Counted from the stretch's first letter, positions 11,599 through 21,401 are shown. The stretch is DNA of 36,026 bases from Vibrio bivalvicida (GCF_001399455.2 NZ_LLEI02000033.1:1-36026); one strand, 5' to 3'. Program-made: numbers and translations. The notes: generated by a model from the letters alone, not told the origin.

Positions 11599-11630
11599 AA
11601 AGGCTTGGTGTATTGCACCAAGCCTTTTTT
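11599..11630. terminator. Terminator of aphA
   Basis: The stem AAGGCTTGGTG pairs with CACCAAGCCTT (about 11600-11610 with 11616-11626, loop TATTG) and is followed by a T run. A/T-rich flanks could let it also serve cysE on the minus strand. Confidence 0.87.
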
Positions 11631-11637
11631 CTTCTAG

Positions 11638-11733
11638 GTCATCCTCAAGGACGAGTGAGTTGGGGATCTCTTCTAGCGAGTTGAGAACCGTAAGAGATTC
11701 CCTACTCGCTCCTTCGTCCCTCTACGGAATGAC
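11638..11733. repeat. 96-bp imperfect palindromic element
   Basis: The ends are GTCATCC and GGAATGAC. Imperfect inverted arms of about 35-42 bp run inward to GATCTCTT on the left and AAGAGATT on the right, around a centre at about 11672-11691. It carries no ORF. A shorter relative with the same ends lies at 35525-35559. Type unknown; it resembles a dispersed vibrio intergenic palindrome or MITE. Confidence 0.65.
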
Positions 11734-11751
11734 AAACTCTCTTCCTCTCGA

Positions 11752-11768
11752 AAGACGAAGTCCGTTCT
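11752..11768 (+). repeat. GNA mini-hairpin copy near cysE (locus B)
   Basis: GACGAAGTC at 11754-11762 is followed by CGTTC. It is the same unit as GGACGAAGTCC elsewhere, with one base of the outer pair changed. It lies 6 bp beyond the cysE stop codon. Confidence 0.6.
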
Positions 11769-11773
11769 AGCTT

Positions 11774-12595
11774 TTAGATCCCATCCCCACCAATAAAGCT
11801 TTGTGAACGACCATTAAATTGTTGATCCATATCCAGAGATGGCTTGTCAGTCTTGGGTCGACCCACAATCTTAGCTGGAACACCAGCCACTGTGGTATGG
11901 GCAGGGACTGGCTGAAGCACTACAGAGCAAGAACCAATTTTGGCACCCTCTCCGACTTCAATATTACCTAGGATTTTAGCACCCGCACCAATCATTACAC
12001 CTTCGCGGATTTTCGGGTGACGGTCACCGCACTCTTTGCCTGTACCACCTAGGGTGACATCTTGGAGAATCGAGACATCATTCTCAACAATTGCGGTTTC
12101 ACCAATAACAATACCAGTAGCGTGGTCTAACATAATGCCTCGACCAATCTTAGCTGCAGGGTGAATATCTACCTGACACGCGACCGAAATTTGGTTTTGC
12201 AAATACGTGGCAAGAGCAATACGACCTTGCTTCCAAAGCCAATTAGCCACTCTATAGCCCTGTAAGGCATGGTAACCTTTCAAATACAGCAATGGCATAG
12301 AATACATTGCGACAGCGGGGTCTCGGTTAACCGTAGCACAGATATCACAAGCCGCAGAAGCACTAATACTTGGGTCAGAGTTTAGGGCTTCTTCAACCAC
12401 TTCCCTGACTGCCATCGCTGGCATCGACACCGTATTAAGTTTATTCGCTAGAATATAACTTAACGCCGCGCTCAAACTATCATGCTTAATGATGGTCGCA
12501 TGATAGAAGCTTGCTAACATTGGCTCTTGCTCAGAAAGCTCTCTTGCTTCCTTAACAATGGTTTGCCAAACCTTCTGTTTCTCACAATGTTTCAT
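11774..12595 (-). CDS. cysE: Serine O-acetyltransferase
   Basis: A 273-residue cytoplasmic enzyme that transfers acetyl from acetyl-CoA to L-serine, committing serine to cysteine synthesis. The N-terminal half is the helical SATase domain. The C-terminal half is a left-handed beta helix of hexapeptide repeats (IGRGIMLDHATGIVIGE, VTLGGTGKECGDRHPKI), with catalytic Asp-His in DHATG and His in GDRHP. The frame extends 13 codons upstream, but ATG at 12595 has an AGGA ribosome site and gives exactly the E. coli length (273), so I chose it. It follows gpsA and secB on the same strand, as in E. coli. Confidence 0.96.
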   Translation of the reverse strand: MKHCEKQKVWQTIVKEARELSEQEPMLASFYHATIIKHDSLSAALSYILANKLNTVSMPAMAVREVVEEALNSDPSISASAACDICATVNRDPAVAMYSMPLLYLKGYHALQGYRVANWLWKQGRIALATYLQNQISVACQVDIHPAAKIGRGIMLDHATGIVIGETAIVENDVSILQDVTLGGTGKECGDRHPKIREGVMIGAGAKILGNIEVGEGAKIGSCSVVLQPVPAHTTVAGVPAKIVGRPKTDKPSLDMDQQFNGRSQSFIGGDGI

Positions 12596-12656
12596 GAAAT
12601 ATCCTAGTACTGAATCCCTAGTATCTAGATACAAAGTCCAGTATTGCTGTTGTCTT

Positions 12657-13688
12657 CTATGCTTCCGCTTTCTTATCGCGAGCGAGCAAATCTTTCGCTG
12701 CTAAGTTTGCATCCTTCCCTTGATACAATACTTGATATATTTGGTCAACAATTGGCATCTCAACACCCATACGCTCTGCCAATAAATACACCTCTTTGGT
12801 ATTGCGATAACCTTCAACAACTTGGCCAATTTCATCTTGTGCCGTATCGACATCTTTGCCCTGACCTAGTGCTAAGCCAAAGCGGCGATTACGAGATTGG
12901 TTATCGGTACATGTCAGTACCAAATCACCCAATCCTGCCATACCCATAAAGGTTTCTGGCTGTGCACCTAACGCAGCACCCAAACGGGTCATCTCTGCTA
13001 AACCGCGAGTGATCAATGCCGTACGCGCATTGGCACCAAAACCAATACCATCAGACATACCTGCGCCAATCGCAATCACGTTCTTCACTGCACCGCCTAA
13101 TTGCATACCGATGAAGTCACTGTTTGCGTAGACACGGAAAGTTTTGCTGCAATGGATTTTTTCTTGTAGATCAGCCACAAAGTCGTTGTCTGGTGAAGCA
13201 ACAGAAATCGCTGTCGGCATGCCCATCGCCAACTCTTTGGCAAAGGTTGGCCCAGACAGAACCGCCAATGAGTGTCCCTCACCTAAGGCTTCATTTGCAA
13301 CGTCTTTAAGCAGGCGACCCGTTTCAGGTTCTAGTCCTTTGGTTGCCCAGCAAATACGTGAATCGTCTCTTAAATGTGGTTTCACATTATTTAGCACAAT
13401 ACCAAATACATGACTTGGTACCACAACCAGCAAATCACGACTGGCTTGAACCGCTTTTTCTAAGTCAGATTCCACAATCAATGATTTAGGAAACTCAATC
13501 CCGGGTAGAAACTCATGGTTAGCACGATCAGCTTCCAAACGTGCCATATGTTCAGCTTCATGGCCCCAAATTATTACGTTTGCACCATTGCGTGCTAAAG
13601 AAATAGCAAGCGAAGTGCCATAGGAACCAGCACCGAGTACTGTCATGGTGATGTCTTTACCGTAGGCATTATTAGTCTTATCTTTCAT
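12657..13688 (-). CDS. gpsA: Glycerol-3-phosphate dehydrogenase [NAD(P)+]
   Basis: A 343-residue enzyme that reduces dihydroxyacetone phosphate to sn-glycerol-3-phosphate for phospholipid synthesis. The N-terminal Rossmann motif [10 protein letters not shown] lies at about residues 19-28. The catalytic Lys is in [13 protein letters not shown] (near residue 200), and GLGDLVLTC and NRRFG are in the substrate domain. The start at 13688 has a strong ribosome site (AGGCGGA). It lies between secB and cysE on the same strand, and the 61-bp gap to the cysE start is compatible with co-transcription. Confidence 0.96.
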   Translation of the reverse strand: MKDKTNNAYGKDITMTVLGAGSYGTSLAISLARNGANVIIWGHEAEHMARLEADRANHEFLPGIEFPKSLIVESDLEKAVQASRDLLVVVPSHVFGIVLNNVKPHLRDDSRICWATKGLEPETGRLLKDVANEALGEGHSLAVLSGPTFAKELAMGMPTAISVASPDNDFVADLQEKIHCSKTFRVYANSDFIGMQLGGAVKNVIAIGAGMSDGIGFGANARTALITRGLAEMTRLGAALGAQPETFMGMAGLGDLVLTCTDNQSRNRRFGLALGQGKDVDTAQDEIGQVVEGYRNTKEVYLLAERMGVEMPIVDQIYQVLYQGKDANLAAKDLLARDKKAEA

Positions 13689-13784
13689 TATTCCGCCTGA
13701 TTATCATTAGGGGTGACTAGAATCTTGCCGCTAACCATGAACAGAGCTGCTTAAAGCCAGTCGCAAAAACCCAGTGCTACAAAC

Positions 13785-13830
13785 AAAAAATGCACATCGC
13801 ATCAAGAAAAGACGCTCTGTGCATTTTATA
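13785..13830 (-). terminator. Possible terminator after secB
   Basis: AAAATGCACA (13787-13796) pairs with TGTGCATTTT (13818-13827) around a 21-nt loop. An A run on the left gives a U-tract on the minus strand. A second 7-bp stem (13833-13839 with 13848-13854) sits nearer the secB stop. This suggests partial termination before gpsA. Confidence 0.5.
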
Positions 13831-13860
13831 CCACACCTCCGTCGCCAGAGGTGTTAATCA

Positions 13861-14328
13861 TTACGCTTCAGCTTGGTCTTCTTGCTGAGCTTGCTGCTGT
13901 AGGTAGTTCATAAACAGAGCGTCGAAGTTAACTGGTGCTAGGTTAAGTTGTGGGAACGTACCTTTAACTACTAGGCTGGAGATAGTTTCACGAGCGTAAG
14001 GGAATAAGATGTTCGGACAGAATGCACCTAGACAATGTGCAAGTTGACCCGCTTCCATTTGTTCAGCCGTGAAGATACCACCTTGTTGAACTTCACATAG
14101 GAATGCAGTGTCTTCAGCGTTCTTAACTGTTACCGTTAGGCGTAGAACAACTTCGTACACACCTTCACCTAATTCACGGCTTTGAGTGTCTAGATCAAGC
14201 TTAACATCTGGGTTCCACTCTTTTTGGAACATATCTGGTGAGTTTGGCGCTTCAAAAGAGACGTCTTTAAGGAAGATACGTTGAATTGCGAAGTTTTGCG
14301 CTTCTTGTTGTGGTGCTGCTTCAGCCAT
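13861..14328 (-). CDS. secB: Protein-export chaperone SecB
   Basis: A 155-residue cytoplasmic chaperone that keeps precursor proteins unfolded and delivers them to SecA; it acts as a tetramer. The sequence has the family core ([19 protein letters not shown] near residues 12-30, GIFTAEQM and the [11 protein letters not shown] block near 109-119) and an acidic Q-rich tail. Length equals E. coli SecB. A clear AAGGA ribosome site precedes 14328. It lies between a yibN-type rhodanese and gpsA; grxC, which sits at this spot in E. coli, is absent. Confidence 0.97.
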   Translation of the reverse strand: MAEAAPQQEAQNFAIQRIFLKDVSFEAPNSPDMFQKEWNPDVKLDLDTQSRELGEGVYEVVLRLTVTVKNAEDTAFLCEVQQGGIFTAEQMEAGQLAHCLGAFCPNILFPYARETISSLVVKGTFPQLNLAPVNFDALFMNYLQQQAQQEDQAEA

Positions 14329-14436
14329 TTTAAAAATCCTTTAATCCTGCGATAAATAGTCTGATTGGAGACTAACTGAGAGAGCATGCTATGACTAGGA
14401 TTCCAGTGAATTTCGTGGAACTCTTCACATCTCTCC

Positions 14437-14469
14437 AAAACAAACGCTGACTTTTCAATCAGCGTTTAA
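14437..14469 (-). terminator. Terminator after the yibN-type gene
   Basis: A 9-bp stem (14442-14450 with 14459-14467) has A-rich sequence on the left that reads as U-rich on the minus strand. Confidence 0.6.
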
Positions 14470-14486
14470 GACATTCGGTGTTTGAA

Positions 14487-14921
14487 TTACTTCTTACCTT
14501 TCACTAAAGGCATGTTTGCTTCACTCCAAGCAATCAAACCATTTTTAAGCAGGCTTACATTCTCAAACCCTGCTTTAGCAAGAAGGTTAGCGCTCTCTTG
14601 AGCGGTTTGACCTGTCTTACACACTACAATGATTGGGTCTGATTTGCGGTTTTCAAGGCTACCAAAGTTACCCGCTTTGATATCCGACGGCAAAATGTGA
14701 ACTGCATCGGTAATGTGACCTTTACGGAACTCGTCTTTACTACGAATATCAACCACAACACCACTTTCATGATTCATAAGTTGAGTGGTATGTGCTGCAG
14801 TAATTTCTTTGTAAGCTGCTGTCGTTGATTTAACAATATTCATGATAAGGGCGACCAATAGACCGGCCCATACCAGAGATAGAATCATGTTCTCTTGAAA
14901 AAATGCGATGTACTCTTGCAT
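14487..14921 (-). CDS. yibN: Membrane-anchored rhodanese-like protein (YibN type)
   Basis: A 144-residue protein with one N-terminal membrane helix (about residues 12-31) and a rhodanese domain (about 45-138). The predicted active-site Cys101 lies in VVCKTGQTA, and the domain also shows VVDIRSKDEFRKGHI and the closing GLIAWSEANMPL. Rhodaneses transfer sulfur or handle persulfide; the specific role of YibN is not settled. It is upstream of secB on the same strand, as in E. coli. A terminator-like hairpin separates it from secB. Its promoter region is occupied by an ERIC-type element. Confidence 0.9.
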   Translation of the reverse strand: MQEYIAFFQENMILSLVWAGLLVALIMNIVKSTTAAYKEITAAHTTQLMNHESGVVVDIRSKDEFRKGHITDAVHILPSDIKAGNFGSLENRKSDPIIVVCKTGQTAQESANLLAKAGFENVSLLKNGLIAWSEANMPLVKGKK

Positions 14922-14951
14922 GTCCTGTGCTCTTTGATGATAGAGCTGCTA

Positions 14952-14966
14952 CTTCAACAATGAAGG
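14952..14966. repeat. Extra copy of the ERIC end sequence
   Basis: CTTCAACAATGAAGG occurs here and again, identically, at 15093-15107 as the right end of the ERIC-type element. The copy here lies just outside the left end of the full element. Confidence 0.7.
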
Positions 14967-14970
14967 ATGT

Positions 14971-15111
14971 ATTCCCAAAATAGTTGGAGTTGCAGCTAGG
15001 CGACAAGCCAATTCAGCCCTATGAGCATAGTAGTCCTATGTGATTAGGGCGGCCGGCGATCCGGTGAATTGGCGTAGTCAACAACGCTGCGGCTTCAACA
15101 ATGAAGGGAAT
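14971..15111. repeat. ERIC-type palindromic repeat
   Basis: A 141-bp imperfect palindrome between yibN and epmA. Its ends pair (ATTCCC at 14971-14976, GGGAAT at 15106-15111), and so do the inner arms (GTTGCAGC against GCTGCGGC). It has a central hairpin in which CCCTA, GCATAG and their complements pair (about 15016-15050). The block CTAGGCGACAAGC and this central hairpin are typical of the ERIC elements of vibrios and enterobacteria. It is non-autonomous with no ORF. Confidence 0.8.
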
Positions 15112-15209
15112 AGCAGCTCTAGACTAAAAATTCAGATTGGAAGTATAGCGAGGTTAAGATGCCTACGCGAGTCAATTACACTCAGAATAAGAATCTGTTG
15201 CACATTTCC

Positions 15210-16181
15210 TTACGCTATCGGAAACGGAAACGCCGTGACCTGATCAATATGATCGCAACCGATCGCGAGCATGATTAAGCGATCGACCCCTAGTGCCACT
15301 CCTGCACATTCAGGTAAACCTGACTTGAGTGCTGCTATCAAATGATGATCGATAGGTTGTGGGGTTAGTCCCATCTCAAGACGTTTAGCGTTGTCTTGTT
15401 CAAAGCGCTTTAGTTGTTCTTGCGGATCATCAAGCTCATGGAAGCCGTTCGCTAGTTCTATGCCTTTAAAGTAAACCTCAAAGCGATCAGCAACACGTGA
15501 GTCTTGCTTATTGATCTTCGCCAGTGCCGCTTGGGAAGCCGGGAAGTCGTAAACAAAAGCAGGAACGCTTTGGCCTATCTTACCTTCGACACCAATACTA
15601 AATAGTAGTTGAAGCAAGGTATCACGATCTTTTTCTGGCTGCGCAATATCACTTAAGCCTAGCTTCTCGGCTGCTAGCTTTAGCTCTGCCATTGTGTCTT
15701 CTAATGGGCAGACGCCGAGTACATCAATAAAAGCTTGTTGATAGGTCATTCGCTCCGCTTGAGCACATTCAAGAACGACTTGCAGTAAAGCCTCCATTTC
15801 ATCCATCAGTTTATGGTGATCAAAGCCGACTCGGTACCATTCCAGCATGGTGAACTCTGGGTTATGGAAACGACCATTCTCTTCGTTGCGAAACGCTTTG
15901 TTAATCTGATAGATACAACCACTACCCGCTGCCAGCAATCGCTTCATATGAAATTCAGGGCTAGTCATTAAATAGAGTTTGCTGCCATCCGCATATCCCG
16001 GACCTATAAACTCGGTCTGAAAAGTATGTAGGTGAATATCAGTCACTGTCGCATGGCTCATTGCTGGAGTATCGACCTCCAACACGTTTCGCTCAGCAAA
16101 GAACCGCCGTATTTGCGCAAGCACGTTCGCACGCTGTCTAAGTTGCTCTATCGACGCTGTTGGCTGCCACTGATCACTCAT
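15210..16181 (-). CDS. epmA: EF-P--(R)-beta-lysine ligase EpmA (GenX/PoxA)
   Basis: A 323-residue class II lysyl-tRNA-synthetase paralogue without the anticodon-binding domain. It attaches (R)-beta-lysine to a conserved lysine of elongation factor P. Class II motifs are present: motif 2 around [19 protein letters not shown] (near residues 96-114) and motif 3 [10 protein letters not shown] close to the C-terminus. Length matches E. coli EpmA (325). The ribosome site is weak. It is divergent from frdABCD, the same arrangement as in E. coli. The EF-P modification partner EpmB is not in this window. Confidence 0.95.
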   Translation of the reverse strand: MSDQWQPTASIEQLRQRANVLAQIRRFFAERNVLEVDTPAMSHATVTDIHLHTFQTEFIGPGYADGSKLYLMTSPEFHMKRLLAAGSGCIYQINKAFRNEENGRFHNPEFTMLEWYRVGFDHHKLMDEMEALLQVVLECAQAERMTYQQAFIDVLGVCPLEDTMAELKLAAEKLGLSDIAQPEKDRDTLLQLLFSIGVEGKIGQSVPAFVYDFPASQAALAKINKQDSRVADRFEVYFKGIELANGFHELDDPQEQLKRFEQDNAKRLEMGLTPQPIDHHLIAALKSGLPECAGVALGVDRLIMLAIGCDHIDQVTAFPFPIA

Positions 16182-16413
16182 AACTAAAATCTCATTGCTT
16201 TATCTGGCTGAGAAAATATCAAGTTTCCTAGTTCTTGCCTAGCAAAATACTCAGCAGCAAATCAAGCCAAGTTTGGTCAACAATGAAGCAAGCTTTCAAC
16301 GTACCACAGTACAAAATGTCCAGCTTAAGATGTGAGTTATCATCCACACTAATGTCACGTAACAGACACTTAACACACCCAAACTATCTACTGAACTATC
16401 CATCATTTCTTGC

Positions 16414-16429
16414 CGTGATAGCAATCACA
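16414..16429 (+). promoter_or_regulatory. CRP site candidate upstream of frdA
   Basis: CGTGA-TAGCAA-TCACA differs from the CRP core TGTGA-N6-TCACA at one base. It lies in the epmA-frdA gap, 167 bp before the frdA start. Confidence 0.5.
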
Positions 16430-16530
16430 TAACCTATATTTTTTATGCCTTTGCTTGCATTACCGGAGCAAAAACCTAAATACGTCAACTTTTCTGAAAA
16501 CTAGCTCTTCTACACTACCCCTACCACTTT

Positions 16531-16573
16531 TGGGGAATTACCCCATTTAACTATAACAAGCGGAAAATTCCGC
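16531..16573 (+). promoter_or_regulatory. Two inverted repeats in the frdA leader
   Basis: TGGGG-AATTA-CCCCA (16531-16545) and GCGGAA-AA-TTCCGC (16560-16573) lie just before the GGAGGA ribosome site (16585-16590). They could be a regulator site and a leader hairpin respectively. The rest of the 16182-16595 gap has no gene; I found no clear FNR box. Confidence 0.35.
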
Positions 16574-16595
16574 AATTTCACACTGGAGGATAACT

Positions 16596-18413
16596 GTGCA
16601 AATTATCACCACAGATATCGCAGTCATCGGCGCAGGCGGCGCTGGTCTTCGCACTGCTATTGCAGCAGCTGAAGCAAACCCTGACTTAGAAATTGCTCTA
16701 ATTTCGAAAGTTTACCCTATGCGTTCTCACACAGTCGCAGCGGAGGGTGGCTCGGCAGCAGTTATCAAGGATGAAGATAGCCTAGACAACCACTTCAACG
16801 ACACTGTTGGCGGTGGCGACTGGCTATGTGAACAGGACGTTGTTGAATATTTTGTAGAAAACGCGACTCGCGAAATGATCCAAATGGAACAATGGGGTTG
16901 TCCATGGAGTCGTAAAGAGAACGGTGAAGTCAACGTACGCCGCTTTGGCGGAATGAAAGTTGAGCGCACTTGGTTCGCAGCCGATAAAACCGGCTTCCAC
17001 ATGCTTCACACCCTATTCCAGACATCAATGAAGTACGACAACATCAAGCGTTTTGATGAGTACTTCGTGGTGGATCTACTTGTTGATGAAGGTGAGGTTC
17101 AAGGCCTGATCGCGATTCACATGTCAGAAGGTGAGCTAGTTACCATCAAAGCAAAATCTGTTGTACTCGCAACAGGTGGTGCAGGCCGCGTTTACCACTG
17201 TAACACCAATGGCGGTATCGTAACGGGTGACGGTATGGCAATGGCTTACCGTCATGGCGTGCCTCTACGTGATATGGAGTTCGTTCAATACCACCCAACA
17301 GGTCTTCCTGGTACGGGTATCCTAATGACCGAAGGCTGTCGGGGTGAAGGTGGTATCATCGTTAACAAGAATGGCTACCGTTATCTACAAGACTACGGCA
17401 TGGGCCCTGAGACTCCAGTTGGCCAGCCGAAGAACAAATACATGGAACTGGGTCCACGTGATAAAGTTTCTCAAGCTTTCTGGCACGAGCAGCAGAAAGG
17501 CAACACTATTAAACATCCTCTAGGTGATGTGGTTCACCTAGACCTTCGCCACCTTGGTGAAGAGTACCTGCAAGAGCGTCTACCGTTTATCTGCGAGCTA
17601 GCGAAAGCTTATGTCAACGTTGATCCTGCAAAAGAGCCAATTCCAATCCGCCCTACCGTTCACTACACCATGGGTGGTATTGAAACGAACGGCGAATGTG
17701 AAACTCGCATTAAAGGCCTATTTGCTGTTGGTGAGTGTGCGTCAGTTGGTCTGCACGGTGCAAACCGCCTAGGCTCCAACTCGCTGGCTGAGTTTGTGGT
17801 ATTCGGCCGCGTAGCGGGTGAACAAGCAGTGAAACGCGCAGCGGAATTCAAAGGCTGGAACGAAGAGTCTATTGCCGCTCAAGTCAAAGATGTTGAGCAA
17901 CGTATCGCCGCGCTAATGAACCAAGAAGGCGATGAAAACTGGGCAGATATCCGCACAGAAATGGGGCATACCATGGAAGCTGGCTGTGGTATCTACCGTC
18001 AAGAAGATTTGATGCAAGCCACCATTGATAAAATCACTGAGTTGAAAGAGCGTTACAAGCGCATCAGCATCAAAGATAAAGGCAAAGTGTTCAACACTGA
18101 CCTTCTGTACGCTATTGAAGTGGGCTACGGCCTAGAAGTGGCAGAAGCTATGGTTCACTCTGCAATTCTGCGTAAAGAGTCTCGTGGTGCCCATCAGCGT
18201 CTAGACGATGGCTGCACTGAACGTGATGACGTTGAGTTCCTTAAACACTCTCTGGCTTTCTTTAAGCAAGATGCCGCACCAAATATCGACTACAGTAATG
18301 TGACCATCACTAAGTCACAACCTAAAGCTCGTCTTTACGGTGAAGCAGCAGAGAAAGCAGCCGCTGAAGAAGCAGCGCAAGCGGCGCAAAAGAACGCAGA
18401 GGAGCAAGCATAA
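16596..18413 (+). CDS. frdA: Fumarate reductase flavoprotein subunit
   Basis: A 605-residue catalytic subunit of the anaerobic fumarate reductase, at the inner face of the membrane. The N-terminal FAD-binding motif GAGGAGLR lies at residues 12-19, and His45 in [10 protein letters not shown] is the predicted covalent FAD attachment site. The HPTG motif and the capping-domain block [11 protein letters not shown] are also present. It starts with GTG at 16596, supported by a GGAGGA ribosome site five bases away. The C-terminus is an Ala/Glu-rich tail. First gene of frdABCD; its stop overlaps the frdB start by one base. FrdA rather than SdhA is indicated by the four-gene order with frdC and frdD. 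Confidence 0.97.
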   Translation: MQIITTDIAVIGAGGAGLRTAIAAAEANPDLEIALISKVYPMRSHTVAAEGGSAAVIKDEDSLDNHFNDTVGGGDWLCEQDVVEYFVENATREMIQMEQWGCPWSRKENGEVNVRRFGGMKVERTWFAADKTGFHMLHTLFQTSMKYDNIKRFDEYFVVDLLVDEGEVQGLIAIHMSEGELVTIKAKSVVLATGGAGRVYHCNTNGGIVTGDGMAMAYRHGVPLRDMEFVQYHPTGLPGTGILMTEGCRGEGGIIVNKNGYRYLQDYGMGPETPVGQPKNKYMELGPRDKVSQAFWHEQQKGNTIKHPLGDVVHLDLRHLGEEYLQERLPFICELAKAYVNVDPAKEPIPIRPTVHYTMGGIETNGECETRIKGLFAVGECASVGLHGANRLGSNSLAEFVVFGRVAGEQAVKRAAEFKGWNEESIAAQVKDVEQRIAALMNQEGDENWADIRTEMGHTMEAGCGIYRQEDLMQATIDKITELKERYKRISIKDKGKVFNTDLLYAIEVGYGLEVAEAMVHSAILRKESRGAHQRLDDGCTERDDVEFLKHSLAFFKQDAAPNIDYSNVTITKSQPKARLYGEAAEKAAAEEAAQAAQKNAEEQA

Positions 18414-19177
18414 TGTCAGCAAATCGCATCCAAAAAGTAGAGGTTCTGCGTTACGACCCAGAGAAAGACGCGGAACCGCATTTTCAGACCTTTGAGGTTC
18501 CGTTCGATGAAACCATGTCGACCTTAGATGCACTCGGCTACATCAAAGATAACCTAGACAAAGACCTTTCATACCGCTGGTCTTGCCGTATGGCTATCTG
18601 TGGCTCGTGCGGCATCATGGTAAACGGCGTACCTAAGCTGGCATGTAAGAGCTTCTTACGTGATTACCCGAATGGCGTGAAGATTGAGCCACTGGCAAAC
18701 TTCCCGATTGAGAAAGACTTAATCGTTGATATGACGCCGTTCATTGAGCGTCTTGAAGCGATCAAACCTTACATCATTGGTAACGATCGCAAGCCAGAAG
18801 ATGGTACTAACATTCAAACGCCTGAGCAGATGGCTAAATACAAGCAGTTCGCTGGCTGTATCAACTGTGGTCTATGTTACGCAGCTTGTCCGCAGTTTGG
18901 CCTCAATCCTGAGTTCATCGGTCCAGCTGCACTTACGCTAGCGCATCGCTACAACCTCGATAGCCGCGACAATGGTAAATCTGAGCGTATGGAACTCATA
19001 AATGGTGAAAACGGCGCATGGGGCTGTACCTTCGTTGGTTACTGCTCAGACGTATGTCCGAAGAACGTAGACCCAGCGGCAGCGGTAAACCAAGGTAAAG
19101 TTGAGTCATCTATGGACTTTGTGATTTCAATGTTCAAGCCTGATGGCACCCCAACAAAAACAGCAGAGGAGGCGTAA
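18413..19177 (+). CDS. frdB: Fumarate reductase iron-sulfur subunit
   Basis: A 254-residue electron-transfer subunit that carries electrons from quinol to FrdA. The N-terminal plant-type ferredoxin domain has the [2Fe-2S] cysteines in [11 protein letters not shown] and the later LAC. The C-terminal domain has [12 protein letters not shown] and [17 protein letters not shown] for the [4Fe-4S] and [3Fe-4S] clusters. The start overlaps the frdA stop (TAATG), which suggests translational coupling. frdC begins two bases after its stop codon. Confidence 0.97.
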   Translation: MSANRIQKVEVLRYDPEKDAEPHFQTFEVPFDETMSTLDALGYIKDNLDKDLSYRWSCRMAICGSCGIMVNGVPKLACKSFLRDYPNGVKIEPLANFPIEKDLIVDMTPFIERLEAIKPYIIGNDRKPEDGTNIQTPEQMAKYKQFAGCINCGLCYAACPQFGLNPEFIGPAALTLAHRYNLDSRDNGKSERMELINGENGAWGCTFVGYCSDVCPKNVDPAAAVNQGKVESSMDFVISMFKPDGTPTKTAEEA

Positions 19178-19178
19178 G

Positions 19179-19562
19179 ATGAGCAACCGTAAACCTTACG
19201 TTCGTGAAGTAAAGCGAACTTGGTGGAAGAACCATCCGTTTTACCGCTTCTACATGCTTCGTGAAGCAACTGTACTGCCATTGATTCTTTTTACTATTTT
19301 CCTAACTTTCGGTTTGGGTTCTTTAGTGAAAGGTCCTGAAGTTTGGCAAGGTTGGCTAGAGTTTATGGCAAACCCTATCGTAGTAGCGATTAACATCGTT
19401 GCCCTGCTTGGTAGCCTGCTTCATGCTCAAACTTTCTTTAGCATGATGCCTCAAGTAATGCCAATTCGCTTAAAAGGTAAGCCAGTGGATAAGAAGATCA
19501 TTGTGCTAACTCAGTGGGCTGCCGTGGCATTTATTTCACTAATCGTCTTAGTCGTGGTGTAA
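19179..19562 (+). CDS. frdC: Fumarate reductase membrane anchor subunit C
   Basis: A 127-residue membrane anchor with three hydrophobic helices (about residues 30-50, 63-85 and 105-127). It binds the quinol pool together with FrdD. The frame opens earlier inside frdB, but ATG at 19179 has a strong AGAGGAGG ribosome site and gives the family N-terminus SNRKPYVREVKRTWW. Length matches E. coli FrdC (131). Confidence 0.95.
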   Translation: MSNRKPYVREVKRTWWKNHPFYRFYMLREATVLPLILFTIFLTFGLGSLVKGPEVWQGWLEFMANPIVVAINIVALLGSLLHAQTFFSMMPQVMPIRLKGKPVDKKIIVLTQWAAVAFISLIVLVVV

Positions 19563-19574
19563 GGAGCGTAAACG

Positions 19575-19952
19575 ATGAAACCTAATTACTCTGTAGATAG
19601 AGCTCCTAAACGTTCTGATGAGCCAATCTGGTGGGGCCTATTTGGTGCTGGCGGTACTTGGTTTGCGATGATCACACCGATTACTGTGCTTGTACTGGGT
19701 ATCTTAGTACCACTTGGTGTAATTGACGCGCAAGCATTGAGCTACGAGCGTGTGGCAGATTTTGCTACGAGCATTATTGGCGCACTGTTTATCATTGGCA
19801 CGCTAGCCCTACCAATGTGGCATGCCATGCACCGTGTCCATCATGGTATGCACGACCTGAAATTCCACACGGGTTTGGTCGGCAAGATCGCTTGTTACGC
19901 TTTTGCAGGTCTGATTTCTGTACTCGCAGTGATTTTTATCTTTATGATCTAA
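19575..19952 (+). CDS. frdD: Fumarate reductase membrane anchor subunit D
   Basis: A 125-residue membrane anchor with three predicted helices (about 22-45, 62-82 and 98-122) and the conserved [11 protein letters not shown] stretch between the last two. It begins 12 bp after frdC with an AAGGAG ribosome site. Last gene of the operon, followed by a long perfect terminator palindrome. Confidence 0.95.
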   Translation: MKPNYSVDRAPKRSDEPIWWGLFGAGGTWFAMITPITVLVLGILVPLGVIDAQALSYERVADFATSIIGALFIIGTLALPMWHAMHRVHHGMHDLKFHTGLVGKIACYAFAGLISVLAVIFIFMI

Positions 19953-19973
19953 TCACTAACCTGTAGATAAAAC

Positions 19974-19999
19974 AAAGCCCGCTCAATTGAGCGGGCTTT
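19974..19999. terminator. Bidirectional terminator between frdD and hslU
   Basis: A perfect 26-bp palindrome (13-bp arms: AAAGCCCGCTCAA and its complement) lies between two convergent operons, with T runs on the plus side. Confidence 0.88.
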
Positions 20000-20014
20000 A
20001 TCTTTTTAATTCGA

Positions 20015-21349
20015 TTACAGGATAAAACGACTTAGATCTTCATCTTCAATCGTATCTCCAAGCTTGCCTTTCACATACTCAGAATCAATCGTAAGCTTAG
20101 AGCCAGCTTTATCCGTAGCTTCAAACGAGATCTCATCCATCAAGCGCTCCATTACTGTGTGTAAGCGGCGAGCACCGATGTTTTCTGTTGTCTCATTCAC
20201 TGTCCAAGCAGCTTCTGCGATCTGGGTAATACCATCTTCGGTAAACTCAATATGAACATCCTCTGTCTTCATTAGCGCAACGTATTGCTCTGTCAGTGAC
20301 GCTTTAGGCTCTGTCAGGATGCGTTTGAAGTCATGACTTGAAAGCGCTTCTAGCTCGACACGAATTGGCAAGCGGCCTTGCAGTTCAGGGATCAGATCAG
20401 ATGGCTTAGCTACTTGGAATGCTCCTGAAGCAACAAATAAAATGTGGTCTGTTTTTACCATGCCATGCTTCGTTGAAACCGTGCTACCTTCAATAAGTGG
20501 TAGTAAGTCGCGTTGTACACCTTCACGAGAGACATCAGGGCCAGAACTTTCACCACGCTTACAAATTTTGTCGATCTCATCGATAAATACGATACCATTG
20601 TTCTCAACGTTAAAGATCGCTTGCTCTTTCAGCTCTTCTTGGTTTACGAGTTTCGCGGCTTCTTCTTCCGTCAGTGCTTTGAATGCTTCTTTGATCTTCA
20701 ACTTACGCTTCTTCTTGGTGTCGCCCGCTAAGTTTTGGAACATACCTTGAAGTTGGTTGGTCATCTCTTCCATACCCGGAGGAGCCATGATCTCAACACC
20801 CATTTGCGGCGCAGCGACATCAATTTCGATCTCTTTGTCATCTAATTTGCCTTCGCGCAACTTCTTGCGAAAGGTTTGGCGTGTATTTGAAGTACTTTCA
20901 TCTTGCTGCTCGTTTTGTCCCCAAGCATCACGTGCTGGCGGCAATAATGCGTCTAGAATACGCTCTTCAGCTTGCTCTTCTGCGCGAAATTTTACTTTTT
21001 CCATCGCTTGTTGATGAGTCATCTTAATCGCTACATCGGTTAGATCGCGGATAATAGTCTCCACTTCCTTACCCACATAACCTACCTCAGTAAATTTAGT
21101 CGCTTCGACCTTGATGAAAGGTGCATTTGCCAATTTCGCTAAGCGACGAGCAATTTCAGTTTTACCTACACCAGTTGGGCCAATCATCAGAATATTTTTT
21201 GGCGTCACTTCAACTCGCAAACTCTCTTCAAGCTGCATACGGCGCCAACGGTTACGCAGGGCAATGGCCACTGAACGTTTCGCATTTTCTTGACCAATAA
21301 TATGGCGGTTCAGTTCATGGACAATTTCGCGTGGAGTCATTTCAGACAT
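20015..21349 (-). CDS. hslU: ATP-dependent protease ATPase subunit HslU
   Basis: A 444-residue AAA+ unfoldase (ClpY) that feeds substrates to the HslV peptidase. Walker [10 protein letters not shown] is at about residues 57-65 and Walker B VFIDEID in the middle. The intermediate (I) domain lies between them, and the conserved C-terminus DLSRFIL docks into HslV. The frame starts two codons earlier at TTG, but ATG at 21349 gives the family start [10 protein letters not shown] and follows an AAGGA site. It lies 52 bp downstream of hslV in the same transcript. Confidence 0.97.
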   Translation of the reverse strand: MSEMTPREIVHELNRHIIGQENAKRSVAIALRNRWRRMQLEESLRVEVTPKNILMIGPTGVGKTEIARRLAKLANAPFIKVEATKFTEVGYVGKEVETIIRDLTDVAIKMTHQQAMEKVKFRAEEQAEERILDALLPPARDAWGQNEQQDESTSNTRQTFRKKLREGKLDDKEIEIDVAAPQMGVEIMAPPGMEEMTNQLQGMFQNLAGDTKKKRKLKIKEAFKALTEEEAAKLVNQEELKEQAIFNVENNGIVFIDEIDKICKRGESSGPDVSREGVQRDLLPLIEGSTVSTKHGMVKTDHILFVASGAFQVAKPSDLIPELQGRLPIRVELEALSSHDFKRILTEPKASLTEQYVALMKTEDVHIEFTEDGITQIAEAAWTVNETTENIGARRLHTVMERLMDEISFEATDKAGSKLTIDSEYVKGKLGDTIEDEDLSRFIL

Positions 21350-21401
21350 AGTCAATTTCCTTAAATTCTTTAGCTACTATCTTTGCTTATTCAGCCTTTA
21401 G

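Noticed and set aside
11774..14921. Whole block considered as horizontally acquired because of flanking repeats
   Set aside because: Gene content and order (yibN, secB, gpsA, cysE) are the ancestral gammaproteobacterial arrangement; repeats only occupy the gaps.
15040..15243. 67-codon open frame between epmA and yibN
   Set aside because: It spans the ERIC-type element and runs into the epmA 3' end; not a credible protein.
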